Shown: one piece after another, positions 8,337-17,788 of the stretch
How the letters are laid out: the number at the start of each line of letters is the position of its first letter
Position numbering within the stretch: position 1 is the stretch's first letter
Assembly (NCBI RefSeq): GCF_002407065.1
Contig: NZ_CP023564.1
Span: forward strand, 1,488,001-1,552,000
DNA length: 64,000 nt
Origin: Brachybacterium ginsengisoli
GTDB lineage: Bacteria > Actinomycetota > Actinomycetes > Actinomycetales > Dermabacteraceae
Reading direction: 5' to 3'
The notes under the pieces: generated by a model
The model's input: only the letters and a program-made list of their open reading frames with translations
Told to the model about the DNA's origin: nothing
Database searches by the model: none
Position numbers and translations under genes: made by a program

Positions 8337-8822
8337 TCAGCGGACCCCGTTCTCGATGCTCTCGGGCAGCGGATCCTCCTGCGGGTCCAGCTCGGCCGCC
8401 TCGGCGGTGCGGCGGCGGTATCGCTCGCCGATCCACAGCCCCGCTCCCAGTGCGATGCCAAGGACGTCGAACAGCACGTCGCCCAGGTCGCCGCTGCGCT
8501 GGGGGAGCGCCACCCACTGGATCAGCTCGATGAGCAGCGCGTGCGCGATCGCGACCACCACCACCCAGCCCATGGGGAAGCGCCGGCGCGGGGCGAGCAG
8601 CCGGCCCGCGGCGAAGACCGTCAGGCCGAAGACGACCAGGTGCACCACCTTGTCCAGACCCGGGACGCCCGCGCCCGGGGTGCCCTCGGGCAGGGAGGGC
8701 AGGTAGAAGCCGAGGTTCAGCAGCAGCGCCAGGAGCAGCAGCCCGGCGCGCAGCGGCAGCGAGCCGCCGACCCGTCGGATCTCGTCGGGCAGGCGGCGGA
8801 GGAAATCGACCACGGCGTCCAT
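8337..8822 (-). CDS. VanZ-like family membrane protein
   Basis: A 161-residue small membrane protein with the VanZ-like signature LDKVVHLVVFGLTVFAAGR, then LLIELIQWVALPQRSGDLGDVLFDVLGIALGAGLW. About four transmembrane segments are evident: near residues 25-40, 55-72, 82-100 and 118-135. The C-terminal tail is charged and soluble. VanZ-like proteins are widespread; one confers low-level teicoplanin resistance, but most have no known function, and none should be assumed here. I chose ATG 8822; the longer frame back to 9056 would run through the oppositely oriented DUF3039 gene and lacks the family N-terminus. No clear ribosome site precedes 8822, so translation may be leaderless. It is divergent from the DUF3039 gene. 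Confidence 0.8.
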   Translation of the reverse strand: MDAVVDFLRRLPDEIRRVGGSLPLRAGLLLLALLLNLGFYLPSLPEGTPGAGVPGLDKVVHLVVFGLTVFAAGRLLAPRRRFPMGWVVVVAIAHALLIELIQWVALPQRSGDLGDVLFDVLGIALGAGLWIGERYRRRTAEAAELDPQEDPLPESIENGVR

Positions 8823-8912
8823 GGGGAGGAGTGTTCCAGGGGGCGGCGGTGTCCCGCGGGAGGCAGGGCCGATAGGCTTCGCGGAGCACGACATCGATCG
8901 AGGGAGAGTGCC

Positions 8913-9284
8913 ATGTCCTCCACGTCCGACCCGTCCCGGATGGACCCCTACAGCGACGACCCCGGCGCCGGCCCGGGCAGCACCGCGGTGCTGGACCGTC
9001 AGCTGCAGGAGCAGGACCAGAAGACCGACGACGGTGATCACGACCGGTTCGCGCACTACGTGCGCAAGGACAAGATCACCCAGGCCGCCCTCGGCGGCAC
9101 CCCTGTGATCGCGCTGTGCGGCAAGGTGTGGGTGCCCGGCCGCGATCCTGAGAAGTACCCGGTCTGCCCGGAGTGCAAGGAGATCTACGAAGGCTTCCGT
9201 GAGCCGAACGACGGCGGGGACGGGTCCGGCTCCGGAGGGTCCGGCAAGGGCGGCTTCCGCGGCTTCTTCGGCGGGCGGCGCTGA
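8913..9284 (+). CDS. DUF3039 domain-containing protein
   Basis: A 123-residue protein with ATG at 8913 and AGGGAGAG ahead of it. The conserved core is DHDRFAHYVRKDKITQAALGGTPVIALCGKVWVPGRDPEKYPVCPECKEIY, read here in pieces: a single Cys in ALCGK and a C-x2-C pair in VCPECK. This is the actinobacterial DUF3039 pattern and could bind zinc or a similar metal; that is inference. The C-terminal 25 residues are Gly/Ser-rich and end in Arg. It sits immediately upstream of the DEAD/DEAH helicase, pncB and clpS region, an order commonly seen in actinobacteria. No experimental function is known to me. Confidence 0.85.
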   Translation: MSSTSDPSRMDPYSDDPGAGPGSTAVLDRQLQEQDQKTDDGDHDRFAHYVRKDKITQAALGGTPVIALCGKVWVPGRDPEKYPVCPECKEIYEGFREPNDGGDGSGSGGSGKGGFRGFFGGRR

Positions 9285-9384
9285 GCCCGCGCCGCGCCCC
9301 GTCGGGACGCTCGCAGCGCGGCGACTTCCTCACATCCGTCGCGTCGGCGGGTCGTCACCCGTCGGCGGTACGGTTGTTCTCGCT

Positions 9385-11193
9385 GTGAACACGACCCCCT
9401 CGCTCTTCTCCACGAACGATCCCCGCCAGCCCTCCGAGGCCGCCGCGCGATCGCTCCCTGTCGCCTACCCCGAGCGCGCCGCCTGGGGCACCGTCTCCAA
9501 GCTCCGTGCCTGGCAGGCGGAGGCCCTCGAGCTGTACCGGGACCGCGCGCCCAAGGACTTCCTGGCCGTCGCGACCCCCGGCGCCGGCAAGACCACCTTC
9601 GCGCTGCAGATCGCGGCGGGCCTGCTGTCCGAGGGCACGGTCCGACGCATCACCGTGGTCGCGCCGACGGAGCATCTGAAGACCCAGTGGGCCGATGCCG
9701 CGGCGCGCGTGGGCATCTCCCTGGACCCGAACTTCTCCAACGCCCAGGGCGCGCACGGCTCGCACTACCAGGGCGTCGCGGTCACCTACGCGCAGATCGG
9801 CATGCACCCGGCGCTGCACCGCGCCCGCACCGAGGCCGATCGCACGCTGGTGATCCTCGACGAGATCCACCACGCCGGCGACGCGCGGACCTGGGGCGAC
9901 GGCGTGCGCGATGCCTTCGACCCGGCCACCCGGCGCCTCGCCCTGACCGGAACCCCCTTCCGCTCGGACGACTCCCAGATCCCCTTCGTGGTCTACGAGG
10001 AGGACGGCGAGGGCTTCCTGCGCTCGAAGGCGGACTACACCTACGGGTACGGGGAGGCGCTGCGCGACCACGTGGTGCGCCCGGTCCTGTTCATGACCTA
10101 CTCCGGGCGCATGCACTGGCGCACCAAGAGCGGCGACGAGGTCTCAGCCCAGCTCGGCGCGCTGGAGACCAAGGACATCACCCAGCAGGCCTGGCGCACG
10201 GCGCTGGACCCCAAGGGGGAGTGGATCCAGTCCGTGCTCTCCGCGGCGGACCGCCGTCTCACCGAGGTGCGCCGCCACGTGCCCGACGCCGGCGGACTGG
10301 TCATCGCCACCGACCAGAAGGCGGCCCGCTCCTATGCGGCGACCCTGAAGGACATCTGCGGCGAGGAGCCCACCGTGGTCCTCTCGGACGACGTCGGCGC
10401 CGGCAAGCGGATCGAGGCGTTCTCGGAGTCCGACGACCGCTGGATGGTCGCGGTGCGCATGGTCTCCGAGGGCGTGGACGTGCCGCGCCTGGCCGTCGGC
10501 GTCTACGCGACCTCGACCTCGACACCCATGTTCTTCGCGCAGGCGGTGGGCCGCTTCGTGCGCTCCCGGACCCGGGGCGAGACCGCGAGCGTCTTCCTGC
10601 CCACCGTCCCGATCCTCATGGGCCACGCCGCCGAGATGGAGGCCGAGCGTGACCATGTGCTCGACCGCCGGCCGAAGACGGGCGACGAGGAGACCGGGCT
10701 CGACGAGAGCCTCATCGAGCAGGCCAACCGCCCGGAGAAGACCTCCGACGAGCTGGAGATGAGCTTCGAGGCCCTCGAGTCCGAGGCCTCCTTCGACCGC
10801 GTGCTCTTCGACGGCGGCGAGTACGGGGCCGGCGGCACGATCGGCTCCGAGGACGAGCAGGAGTTCCTGGGCATCCCGGGCCTGCTGGACGCCGACCAGA
10901 TGCGCACCGTGCTCCAGCAGCAGCAGGCCCAGCAGCAGGCCCGACGGCAGAAGAGCGGGAGCGCGGGCGCGCCCGTCACCCCCGGAGTCGTCGATCACCG
11001 GCAGCTGATGGACCTGCGCAAGGAGCTCAGCACCCTGGTCTCCGCCTGGTCCAAGAAGTCCGGCACCCCGCACGGCTCGGTGCACAACACCCTGCGCAGC
11101 CGCAGCGGCGGCCCGGCCGTCGCCCAGGCCAGCGCGGAGCAGATCCAGGAGCGCATCGGGATCGTGCGAGGCTGGTTCGTCGGCCGCCGCTGA
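9385..11193 (+). CDS. DEAD/DEAH-box (superfamily 2) helicase
   Basis: A 602-residue predicted helicase starting at GTG 9385. Motif I is ATPGAGKTTF, motif II is LDEIHH (DEIH variant of DEAH), motif III is LTGTPF, and the C-terminal helicase lobe has MVSEGVDVPRL and the motif VI arginine patch QAVGRFVRSR. The N-terminal LRAWQAEAL is the Q-motif-like region of restriction-type SF2 enzymes. The C-terminus contains a glutamine-rich segment (LQQQQAQQQARRQ) near residue 515. Proteins like this are conserved in actinobacteria between DUF3039 and pncB, with an ascribed role in nucleic acid unwinding but no well-defined substrate. The frame is open upstream to 9199, but the family N-terminus and the spacing from the DUF3039 gene favour the GTG at 9385. 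Confidence 0.88.
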   Translation: MNTTPSLFSTNDPRQPSEAAARSLPVAYPERAAWGTVSKLRAWQAEALELYRDRAPKDFLAVATPGAGKTTFALQIAAGLLSEGTVRRITVVAPTEHLKTQWADAAARVGISLDPNFSNAQGAHGSHYQGVAVTYAQIGMHPALHRARTEADRTLVILDEIHHAGDARTWGDGVRDAFDPATRRLALTGTPFRSDDSQIPFVVYEEDGEGFLRSKADYTYGYGEALRDHVVRPVLFMTYSGRMHWRTKSGDEVSAQLGALETKDITQQAWRTALDPKGEWIQSVLSAADRRLTEVRRHVPDAGGLVIATDQKAARSYAATLKDICGEEPTVVLSDDVGAGKRIEAFSESDDRWMVAVRMVSEGVDVPRLAVGVYATSTSTPMFFAQAVGRFVRSRTRGETASVFLPTVPILMGHAAEMEAERDHVLDRRPKTGDEETGLDESLIEQANRPEKTSDELEMSFEALESEASFDRVLFDGGEYGAGGTIGSEDEQEFLGIPGLLDADQMRTVLQQQQAQQQARRQKSGSAGAPVTPGVVDHRQLMDLRKELSTLVSAWSKKSGTPHGSVHNTLRSRSGGPAVAQASAEQIQERIGIVRGWFVGRR

Positions 11194-11515
11194 GGCCCGC
11201 AGCTGGTGACAGTGCGCCTGCACCCGCTGTCGTCTCCGAGTCCTGCTGAGCCGAGCCGTGGTCGGGTACTGGCGTCAGGGCGATCTGTACGACGATATCG
11301 CCGTAGTCATCGCTGACGCGCCGGTCACCGACCAGCTGCGGGCCGGTGCGCAGGCGGGCCGTGCGCCGAGGGCTGGTGCGCAGGCGGGCCGTGCGCCGCG
11401 GAGGCCGGCGACCGGAGCAGACTGTGCGCCGAGGTAGGCCGATGTCCAGGTCAGAGCGGTTGCTGGGCCGAACTGGTCCCGGGGCGCACCAGATATCCCG
11501 CCCCGAGCTCCCGCC
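11194..11515. other. Non-coding spacer between helicase and pncB
   Basis: This 322-base convergent spacer contains no convincing gene. Open frames here encode Ala/Pro/Arg-rich peptides without a recognisable domain. Its one clear feature is a 24-base direct repeat with a 30-base period at 11345-11398, described separately. I see no clean terminator with a T-tract. Confidence 0.6.
11345..11398. repeat. Direct repeat, two copies, 30-base period
   Basis: The 24 bases at 11345-11368 recur exactly at 11375-11398, separated by AGGGCT. The unit begins GGTGCGCAGG and ends GTGCGCCG. The outer parts GGTGCGCA and TGCGCC are partly self-complementary, so each unit could fold. It lies in the spacer between the helicase and the convergent pncB gene. 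Confidence 0.8.
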
Positions 11516-12895
11516 TCAGCCCAGCAGGCGCGCGGCCTCGGTGCCGTCGGTGATGGTGGGGATCGCGACAGGGCCGTCGGGGCCGTCGTCTGCGGCGATC
11601 CCGAGCTCCGCCACGGACTCGGCATGCCGGATCCGTGCCGCCTCGACCCGCTCGGGTGCCCGCAGGGTCTCGACGAGCTCCCCGCCCAGGATCAGGGGCT
11701 GCTGCAGCGGGCGCAGCGAGGTGCGCGCCCAGTCGGGATGCGAGGTCCCGGAGGTGAGCTCGGCGGTCAGCTCCCGCTCGAACTCGGCCACCTCCTCCTC
11801 GCCGGGCAGCACCAGCTCGGCATGGGCACGACCGCCCACCCGCATCCGGTAGGCGGCCTTGCCCGCGCCGAGGGTGGCCTTGGAGGCGGAGCGCTTGCCC
11901 ACGGGCTGCATGGTGCCGTCGGCGCCCTCGCGCTCGACGAGCTTGTAGACGAAGCCCGGCGCAGGATGCCCGCCGCCGGTGACGAGCTTGGTGCCGATGC
12001 CGTAGCCGTCCAGCGGCACGTCCTTCAGCTCCTCGACACGATGCTCGTCCAGATCGCCGGTCGCCGTGATCCGGGTCCCGGTCGCCCCGAGCGAGTCCAG
12101 CAGCGCCCGCACCTGGACGGCCTGCTCGCCGAGGTCGCCGGAGTCCAGGCGCACCGCGCCCAGCTCGGGCCCTGCGAGCTCGACGGCGGTGCGCACGGCC
12201 TGCTCGACGTCATAGGTGTCCACGAGCACCGTCGTCCCGGCGCCCTGGGAGGCGAGCTGGGAGCGGAACGCCTCCTCCTCGCCGTCGAAGAGGAGGGTGA
12301 AGGCGTGTGCGGCGGTTCCGGCGACGGGCACGCGGTAGTGCGCTCCCGCGGCGAGGTTCGAGGTGGAGGCGAAGCCGACCAGGTACGCGGCCCGCGCGGC
12401 GGCGATCGCGGCGTCCTCGTGGACCCGTCGGCCGCCCATCTCGATGCAGGGCCGGCCGCGGGCTGCGGTGATCATGCGTGATCCGGCGGAGGCGACGCCG
12501 CTGTCGTGGTTCAGGATGGAGAGCACCACCGTCTCGAGCAGCACCGCATTCTCGAAGGTCCCCTCGATGCGCAGCACGGGCGAGTTCGGGAAGTACAGCT
12601 CGCCCTCCGCGTAGCCGTGCACGTCCCCGGCGAAGCGGAACTCGGCCAGGTGCTCGAGCGTCTCCTCCGTCAGCACCCCGGCCCCGCGCAGGTAGCGCAG
12701 GTCCGCGTCGTCGAATCGGAAGCCGGCGATCGCGTCCAGCACGCGTCCGGTTCCCGCGAGCGCGCCGTAGCGGCGCCCCTCGGGCAGGGAGCGGGTGAAC
12801 ACCTCGAAGACGCAGCGCCGCGACGCGGTGCCGGCCTCGCGGGCGGCCTCCAGCATCGTCAGCTCGTAGAGGTCGGTGAGCAGGGCAGAAGTCAC
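11516..12895 (-). CDS. pncB: Nicotinate phosphoribosyltransferase
   Basis: A 459-residue enzyme of NAD salvage. It joins nicotinate to PRPP, with ATP, to give nicotinate mononucleotide in the cytosol. The N-terminal SALLTDLYELTML is the hallmark start of the family. Other supporting stretches are GRRVHEDAAIAAARAAYLVGFASTSN (substrate-binding region), DTYDVEQAV, RLDSGDLGEQAVQVRALLD and DGYGIGTKLVTGGGHPAPGFVYKLVE. I chose GTG at 12895 because it gives the conserved N-terminus VTSALLTDLYE; GTG 12904 would add three residues. The long open frame beyond 12904 crosses into the divergent clpS gene. Sitting divergent to clpS is a common arrangement in actinobacteria. Confidence 0.93.
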   Translation of the reverse strand: MTSALLTDLYELTMLEAAREAGTASRRCVFEVFTRSLPEGRRYGALAGTGRVLDAIAGFRFDDADLRYLRGAGVLTEETLEHLAEFRFAGDVHGYAEGELYFPNSPVLRIEGTFENAVLLETVVLSILNHDSGVASAGSRMITAARGRPCIEMGGRRVHEDAAIAAARAAYLVGFASTSNLAAGAHYRVPVAGTAAHAFTLLFDGEEEAFRSQLASQGAGTTVLVDTYDVEQAVRTAVELAGPELGAVRLDSGDLGEQAVQVRALLDSLGATGTRITATGDLDEHRVEELKDVPLDGYGIGTKLVTGGGHPAPGFVYKLVEREGADGTMQPVGKRSASKATLGAGKAAYRMRVGGRAHAELVLPGEEEVAEFERELTAELTSGTSHPDWARTSLRPLQQPLILGGELVETLRAPERVEAARIRHAESVAELGIAADDGPDGPVAIPTITDGTEAARLLG

Positions 12896-13003
12896 GGTGT
12901 CCACCGTAGTGCGTGCCGGCGCGGCAGCCGAGCGGGCACGCCCCGTAGACTCGACCCGCCGCATCCCGAACCCGGGGGAGCGGGAGGATTCAGGAGGATG
13001 CGC

Positions 13004-13327
13004 ATGCCGGTGGAGCTGCCGCGGGTCGACCCGCGGACGGAGTCGCTCACCGATCCGCTCGGCAGTGCGCAGGCGACGCTCGAGACGGATGGTCCCTGGT
13101 GCACCGTCGTCTGGAACGACGCGGTGAACCTCATGAGCTACGTCGAGTTCGTCTTCCGGCGCTACTTCGGCTACTCGCACCTGGTGGCCGAGCAGCTGAT
13201 GATGCAGGTCCACGAGGAGGGCCGCGCCATCGTCTCGACCGGATCCCGGGAACGGGTCGAGACCGATGTGCAGGCGATGCATTCCTTCGGACTGCAGGCG
13301 ACGCTGGAGAAGGCGGGGGAGGCCTGA
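13004..13327 (+). CDS. clpS: ATP-dependent Clp protease adaptor ClpS
   Basis: A 107-residue adaptor that binds N-degron substrates (bulky N-terminal residues) and delivers them to the ClpA/ClpC unfoldase of the Clp protease. The core has CTVVWNDAVNLMSYVEFVFRRYFGYS, matching the family pattern of an Asn/Asp pair followed by a helix, then AEQLMMQVHEEGRAIVSTGSRERVETDVQAMHSFGLQATLE. Two starts are possible, ATG 12998 and ATG 13004. The AGGAGG at 12992-12997 lies 6 nt before 13004, which I therefore prefer; 12998 would need the weaker GGGAGG at 12982. The stop shares one base with the next ATG (TGATG), coupling it to the DUF2017 gene. Confidence 0.92.
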   Translation: MPVELPRVDPRTESLTDPLGSAQATLETDGPWCTVVWNDAVNLMSYVEFVFRRYFGYSHLVAEQLMMQVHEEGRAIVSTGSRERVETDVQAMHSFGLQATLEKAGEA

Positions 13328-13962
13328 TGGCGCATGCGTTCCGACGCCGTGCGGACGGCACCCTGGCCTGCCGGCTCGATGGCGAGGAGAAGGCGATCAT
13401 CGCCCAGGTCGCGCAGGAGACCGCGGATCTGATCCGCGGCGACCTGGGCATCGACACCGGGGGCGGGGCGCTGCGACGCGCCGCGCAGAGCGAGGATCCG
13501 CTGCGTCGCCTGGAGGCGGAGTTCGCCGGCCGTGATGCTCGGTCCCCCTCGGATTCCGCCGTGCGACGCCTCTTCCCCGAGGCCTCCGAGGACCCGGATC
13601 TCGCCGCGGAGTACCGACGCCTGGCCCAGCAGGACCTCGCCGAGGGCAAGCTCGCCGATCTCCGCCTGGTGATGCGGATCCTGGACCGCACGGGCGGCGG
13701 CCATGGTGAGGTGGTGCTCGACGACCCCGAGTCGATGGCCATGCTGCGGGCCCTCAACGACGTGCGGATCGTGCTCGCCGACCGGCTCGGACTCGAGCGG
13801 GACGGCGACTTCGACACCGTGCGGATGCTCCAGCAGATCGGGGAGCGGGTGGAGGACGCGCCGCCGGTCGGTGATGAGGAGCACGTCGGCTCCGACATCG
13901 TCATCGCGGTCTACGAGCTGCTGTCCTGGCTGCAGGAGAGCCTCCTGCGCGCGCTGGACTAG
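13327..13962 (+). CDS. DUF2017 family protein
   Basis: A 211-residue protein of the actinobacterial DUF2017 type, recognised from its position directly after clpS and from the pattern [28 protein letters not shown] at the start, [31 protein letters not shown] in the middle and [14 protein letters not shown] before the C-terminal helix [17 protein letters not shown]. It appears all-helical and cytosolic with no membrane segment. No function has been established. The persistent clpS linkage suggests a part in regulated proteolysis, which is guilt by association only. The start codon overlaps the clpS stop by one base. Confidence 0.85.
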   Translation: MAHAFRRRADGTLACRLDGEEKAIIAQVAQETADLIRGDLGIDTGGGALRRAAQSEDPLRRLEAEFAGRDARSPSDSAVRRLFPEASEDPDLAAEYRRLAQQDLAEGKLADLRLVMRILDRTGGGHGEVVLDDPESMAMLRALNDVRIVLADRLGLERDGDFDTVRMLQQIGERVEDAPPVGDEEHVGSDIVIAVYELLSWLQESLLRALD

Positions 13963-14105
13963 CCTCCCGCCTGGCCCGTCGGCCGAGGTCCAGTCCGTCG
14001 ATCTCCCCGCGGCGGGACCACCGGAGTTGTGTTCGAACTGTGAAACGGCACGCAGTGAGCGTGCCGTCACTGCCCTTGACGGCTGTCGAGATTAGCCTTG
14101 CACGG

Positions 14106-14918
14106 ATGAACAACGCGCCGATCGGGATCTTCGACTCCGGGGTGGGTGGCCTCACCGTCGCCCGCGCCGTCCTCGACCAGCTGCCCCAGGAGGAGCTGGT
14201 CTACATCGGCGACACCGCGAACGGCCCCTACGGCCCGCGTCCCATCGCCGAGGTGCGTTCGCTGGCGCTGGGGATCATGGACGAGCTGGTCGAGCACGGC
14301 GTGAAGATGCTCGTCATCGCGTGCAACACCGCATCCGCCGCCGTGCTGCGCGATGCCCGAGAGCGGTACCGGGTGCCGGTGGTCGAGGTGATCCAGCCGG
14401 CCGTGCGCCGTGCCGTCGCCGCGACCCGCAACCGCCGGGTGGGCGTGATCGCCACCCAGGGCACGGTCACCTCCCGCGCCTACGAGGACGCCCTCGCCGC
14501 CGCGCCCGAGCTGTCGCTCACCACGCAGGCCTGCCCCCGCTTCGTCGAGTTCGTCGAGAACGGCGTGGTCACCGGCCACGAGGTGCTCGAGGCGGCGGAG
14601 GAGTACCTGGCCCCGGTGAAGGCGGCCGGAGTGGACACCCTCGTGCTGGGCTGCACGCACTACCCGATGCTCGCCGGCCCCATCAGCTATGTCATGGGCC
14701 CGGACGTCACCCTCGTCTCCTCCGCCGAGGAGACCGCGCTGGACGTCTACCGCCAGCTCCAGGCCGCCGACGCGCTGCGCGAGACGGCCCGGGCGCCGCA
14801 CCACGTCTTCGCCCAGACCGCCGTCGGCGCGGGCAGCGAGAACTTCGCGCGGCTCTCCCGCCGGTTCCTCGGCCCCACGCTCGAGATGACAGGCACTCTG
14901 CCGGTGGTGCCGGCATGA
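14106..14918 (+). CDS. murI: Glutamate racemase
   Basis: A 270-residue cytosolic enzyme that interconverts L- and D-glutamate, supplying D-Glu for the peptidoglycan stem peptide. The catalytic features are present: [10 protein letters not shown] with Asp10 and Ser11, the first catalytic cysteine in IACNTASA (Cys73), and the second in LGCTHYPML (Cys183). Length matches the family. The ATG at 14106 gives the standard N-terminus [11 protein letters not shown]; the upstream frame to 14040 would add an unconserved extension. The stop overlaps the ATG of the following metallo-hydrolase by 4 nt. It begins the murI - metallo-hydrolase - rph - rdgB run conserved in actinobacteria. Confidence 0.96.
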   Translation: MNNAPIGIFDSGVGGLTVARAVLDQLPQEELVYIGDTANGPYGPRPIAEVRSLALGIMDELVEHGVKMLVIACNTASAAVLRDARERYRVPVVEVIQPAVRRAVAATRNRRVGVIATQGTVTSRAYEDALAAAPELSLTTQACPRFVEFVENGVVTGHEVLEAAEEYLAPVKAAGVDTLVLGCTHYPMLAGPISYVMGPDVTLVSSAEETALDVYRQLQAADALRETARAPHHVFAQTAVGAGSENFARLSRRFLGPTLEMTGTLPVVPA

Positions 14919-15691
14919 GGGTCCACGTCATCGGCTGCAGCGGCAGCTTCGCCGGCCCCGAGAGCGCCGCCTCGAGCTACCTCATCGAGCAGGAGGACGC
15001 CGACGGCCGCGTCTGGCGGGTGCTGATGGACCTGGGGTCCGGCGCGTTCGGGCCGTTGCAGAACGTCATCGATCCGGCGGACCTGGACGCGGTGATCATC
15101 TCCCACCTCCACCCGGACCACTACCTCGACCTCACCGGCCTCGAGGTGTTCTGGGCCTACCACTCCCGCACGGACCTCGGGAAGCTGCCGATCCACGCCC
15201 CGGCCCCGCTGCCCGAGCGGATCGCCGGCGTGCTGGGCCGCGAGGGTTGCATCCCCGATGGCGTCACCACCGCGCCCTTCGAGCACCTCCCCCTGAGCGA
15301 CGGCGACCGTTTCACGATCGGCCCGCTGGAGATCGAGACCCGCGCCGTCATGCACCCGGTCGAGGCCTACGGCTTCCGGATCACCGGTGGCGGGGTCACG
15401 CTCGCCTACTCCGGCGACACCGATGCCTGCGAGGCGCTGGATGAGCTCGCCGACGGCGCCGACCTGTTCCTCTGCGAGGCCGGGTACATCGAGGGGCGCG
15501 ACGATCGCTTCTCCGGTGTCCACCTCACGGGACGTCGTGCGGGGGAGTGTGCGGCCCGCGCGGGGGTCCGCCACCTGGCGCTGACCCACATCCCGGCCTG
15601 GACCGACCACGAGGTCCCGCTCGCCGAGGCGCGCGAGGTGCACAGCGGGCAGATCACGATGGTCCGGCCGATGGATATCCTCGACGTGTGA
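14915..15691 (+). CDS. Metallo-beta-lactamase-fold hydrolase (RNase Z-like superfamily)
   Basis: A 258-residue metallohydrolase. The metal-binding core motif is [10 protein letters not shown] (HxHxDH), with further ligands in [23 protein letters not shown] (the conserved Asp of SGDT) and LALTHIPAW near the C-terminus. It resembles the small RNase Z/cyclic-phosphodiesterase-like branch of the superfamily, with the initial [21 protein letters not shown] typical of the actinobacterial proteins found beside murI and rph. It presumably binds two zinc ions and cleaves a phosphodiester or ester; the neighbouring RNA enzyme rph hints at RNA, but that is inference. Translation is coupled to murI by the 4-nt ATGA overlap. 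Confidence 0.88.
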   Translation: MRVHVIGCSGSFAGPESAASSYLIEQEDADGRVWRVLMDLGSGAFGPLQNVIDPADLDAVIISHLHPDHYLDLTGLEVFWAYHSRTDLGKLPIHAPAPLPERIAGVLGREGCIPDGVTTAPFEHLPLSDGDRFTIGPLEIETRAVMHPVEAYGFRITGGGVTLAYSGDTDACEALDELADGADLFLCEAGYIEGRDDRFSGVHLTGRRAGECAARAGVRHLALTHIPAWTDHEVPLAEAREVHSGQITMVRPMDILDV

Positions 15692-15775
15692 CGATCGCCC
15701 GATCGGCCTGCCGCGTCGACGACGCGGCGGGGGATCGGACGGTGACCATCCGACGCCTTCCGAGGAAGGAGCTCC

Positions 15776-16530
<755 letters not shown>

Positions 16531-16534
<4 letters not shown>

Positions 16535-17178
16535 GCGCGGCACGCACGGAGGTCCCCGCCGGCGCGCGGGTCATCCTCGCCTCGCACAATGCGAAGAAGC
16601 TGGCCGAGCTGCAGCGGATCCTCACCGCGGCCGTCCCCGGGCTCGCGCCCGAGCAGATCATCTCCTCGGCAGGGATCTCCCTGCCGGATGTGGTCGAGGA
16701 CGCCGTGACCTTCGAGGGCAACGCCCTGCTGAAGGCCCGCTCCGCCGCGGAGGCCACCGGGCTGCTCGCCGTGGCCGATGACTCGGGACTCTCGGTCGAC
16801 GTGCTCGGCGGGGCGCCGGGGATCTTCTCCGCCCGTTGGAGCGGCCGGCACGGTGACGACGAGGCGAACAACGATCTGCTCCTCGCCCAGCTCGGCGACG
16901 TCCCCGACGCCCACCGCACCGCGCGCTTCGTGTGCGCGGCGGCGCTGGTCGCGTCCGACGGCGCCGAGGTCGTGGAGCGCGGGGAGATGGTGGGCGTGCT
17001 GCTGCGCGAGCGCCACGGCGACGGGGGCTTCGGCTATGACCCGTTGTTCCGCCCGGACGGCGAGAGCCGCTCCTCCGCGGAGCTCAGCCCGGCGGAGAAG
17101 GATGCGATCTCCCATCGCGGGAAGGCCTTCCGGGCGCTCGCCGGGCATGTCGCCCCGCTGCTGGGCACGGCCGGCTGA
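16531..17178 (+). CDS. rdgB: Non-canonical purine NTP pyrophosphatase (ITPase/XTPase)
   Basis: A 215-residue house-cleaning enzyme that hydrolyses dITP, XTP and related deaminated purine triphosphates to monophosphate and pyrophosphate, keeping them out of nucleic acids. Conserved stretches are [17 protein letters not shown] (substrate-binding SHNxxK), the acidic [41 protein letters not shown] (catalytic Asp region), [13 protein letters not shown] and [20 protein letters not shown]. It starts at ATG 16531 within a 4-nt overlap with rph. A strong hairpin follows at 17209-17240 and probably ends this operon. Confidence 0.96.
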
Positions 17179-17208
17179 GACAGGCTCTGCAGGAACGGGA
17201 AGGGAAGG

Positions 17209-17240
17209 GACGGGATGGGCCGTGCGCGGCCCGTCCCGTC
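17209..17240. terminator. Hairpin between rdgB and the convergent DUF4916-like gene
   Basis: GACGGGATGGGCCG pairs with CGGCCCGTCCCGTC around a short TGCG loop, with one mismatch. It lies between two converging genes and could serve both. There is no long T-tract, as is usual in GC-rich genomes. Confidence 0.65.
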
Positions 17241-17245
17241 TGCTC

Positions 17246-17788
17246 TCAGATCGCGCCGACGTGGGCGAGGGCGCGACGGACCAGCAGATCCCGGCCGCCC
17301 TCCGTCTCCTCCAGCGGCGAGGACTCCGCCACCAGCTCGTCGATCCCGAACCAGGTCAGCTCCAGCGCATCCTCCTGCGGAGCGGTCTCCCCGTCGATCG
17401 GCACCACGTAGGCCATCGAGATCGCGTGCTGGCGCGGATCGTGGAACAGGGAGACCCCAGGGGTGGGGAAGTACTCGGCCACCGTGAACGGCACCGGGGA
17501 GACGGGGATGCGGGGCATCGCCATGGGGCCCAGGTCCTTGTCGATGTGCCGGGCGATCGCCTCGCGGATCGTCTCGTGCACCAGCACCCGGCCCGAGACG
17601 ATCGCGCGCACGATCCGCCCGGCGCCCGAGGCGCGCAGCAGCAGACCCACCTCCTCCACGGAGCCGTCCACGTCGGTGCGCACCGGGACGATGTCCACGT
17701 AGGGGATCGGCAGGCGCCGACGCAGCTCGGTGACCTGATCGGGTTCGAACCAGGATCCCTCGGAGTCCACGGCGGTGCGGCTGCTCAT
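17246..17788 (-). CDS. DUF4916-like (Nudix-fold-like) protein
   Basis: A 180-residue cytosolic protein. It resembles the actinobacterial DUF4916 family, described as Nudix-like: YVDIVPVRTDVDGSVEEVGLLLR, then RIVRAIVSGRVLVHETIREAIARHIDKDLG in place of the Nudix box, FPTPGVSLFHDPRQHAISMAYVVPIDGE and EALELTWFGIDEL-like WF. The classical Nudix box GX5EX7REUXEEXGU is not intact: the RVLVHETIREAIARHIDKDLG segment keeps only part of the spacing, so catalysis is doubtful. Its start overlaps the stop of the histidine-phosphatase gene by 4 nt, so the two form one operon. Name by resemblance; function unknown. Confidence 0.65.
   Translation of the reverse strand: MSSRTAVDSEGSWFEPDQVTELRRRLPIPYVDIVPVRTDVDGSVEEVGLLLRASGAGRIVRAIVSGRVLVHETIREAIARHIDKDLGPMAMPRIPVSPVPFTVAEYFPTPGVSLFHDPRQHAISMAYVVPIDGETAPQEDALELTWFGIDELVAESSPLEETEGGRDLLVRRALAHVGAI

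Noticed and set aside
8823-9056. Longer version of the VanZ-like protein starting at 9056
   Set aside because: The extra 78 residues are antisense to the DUF3039 gene, which has a good ribosome site and conserved residues.
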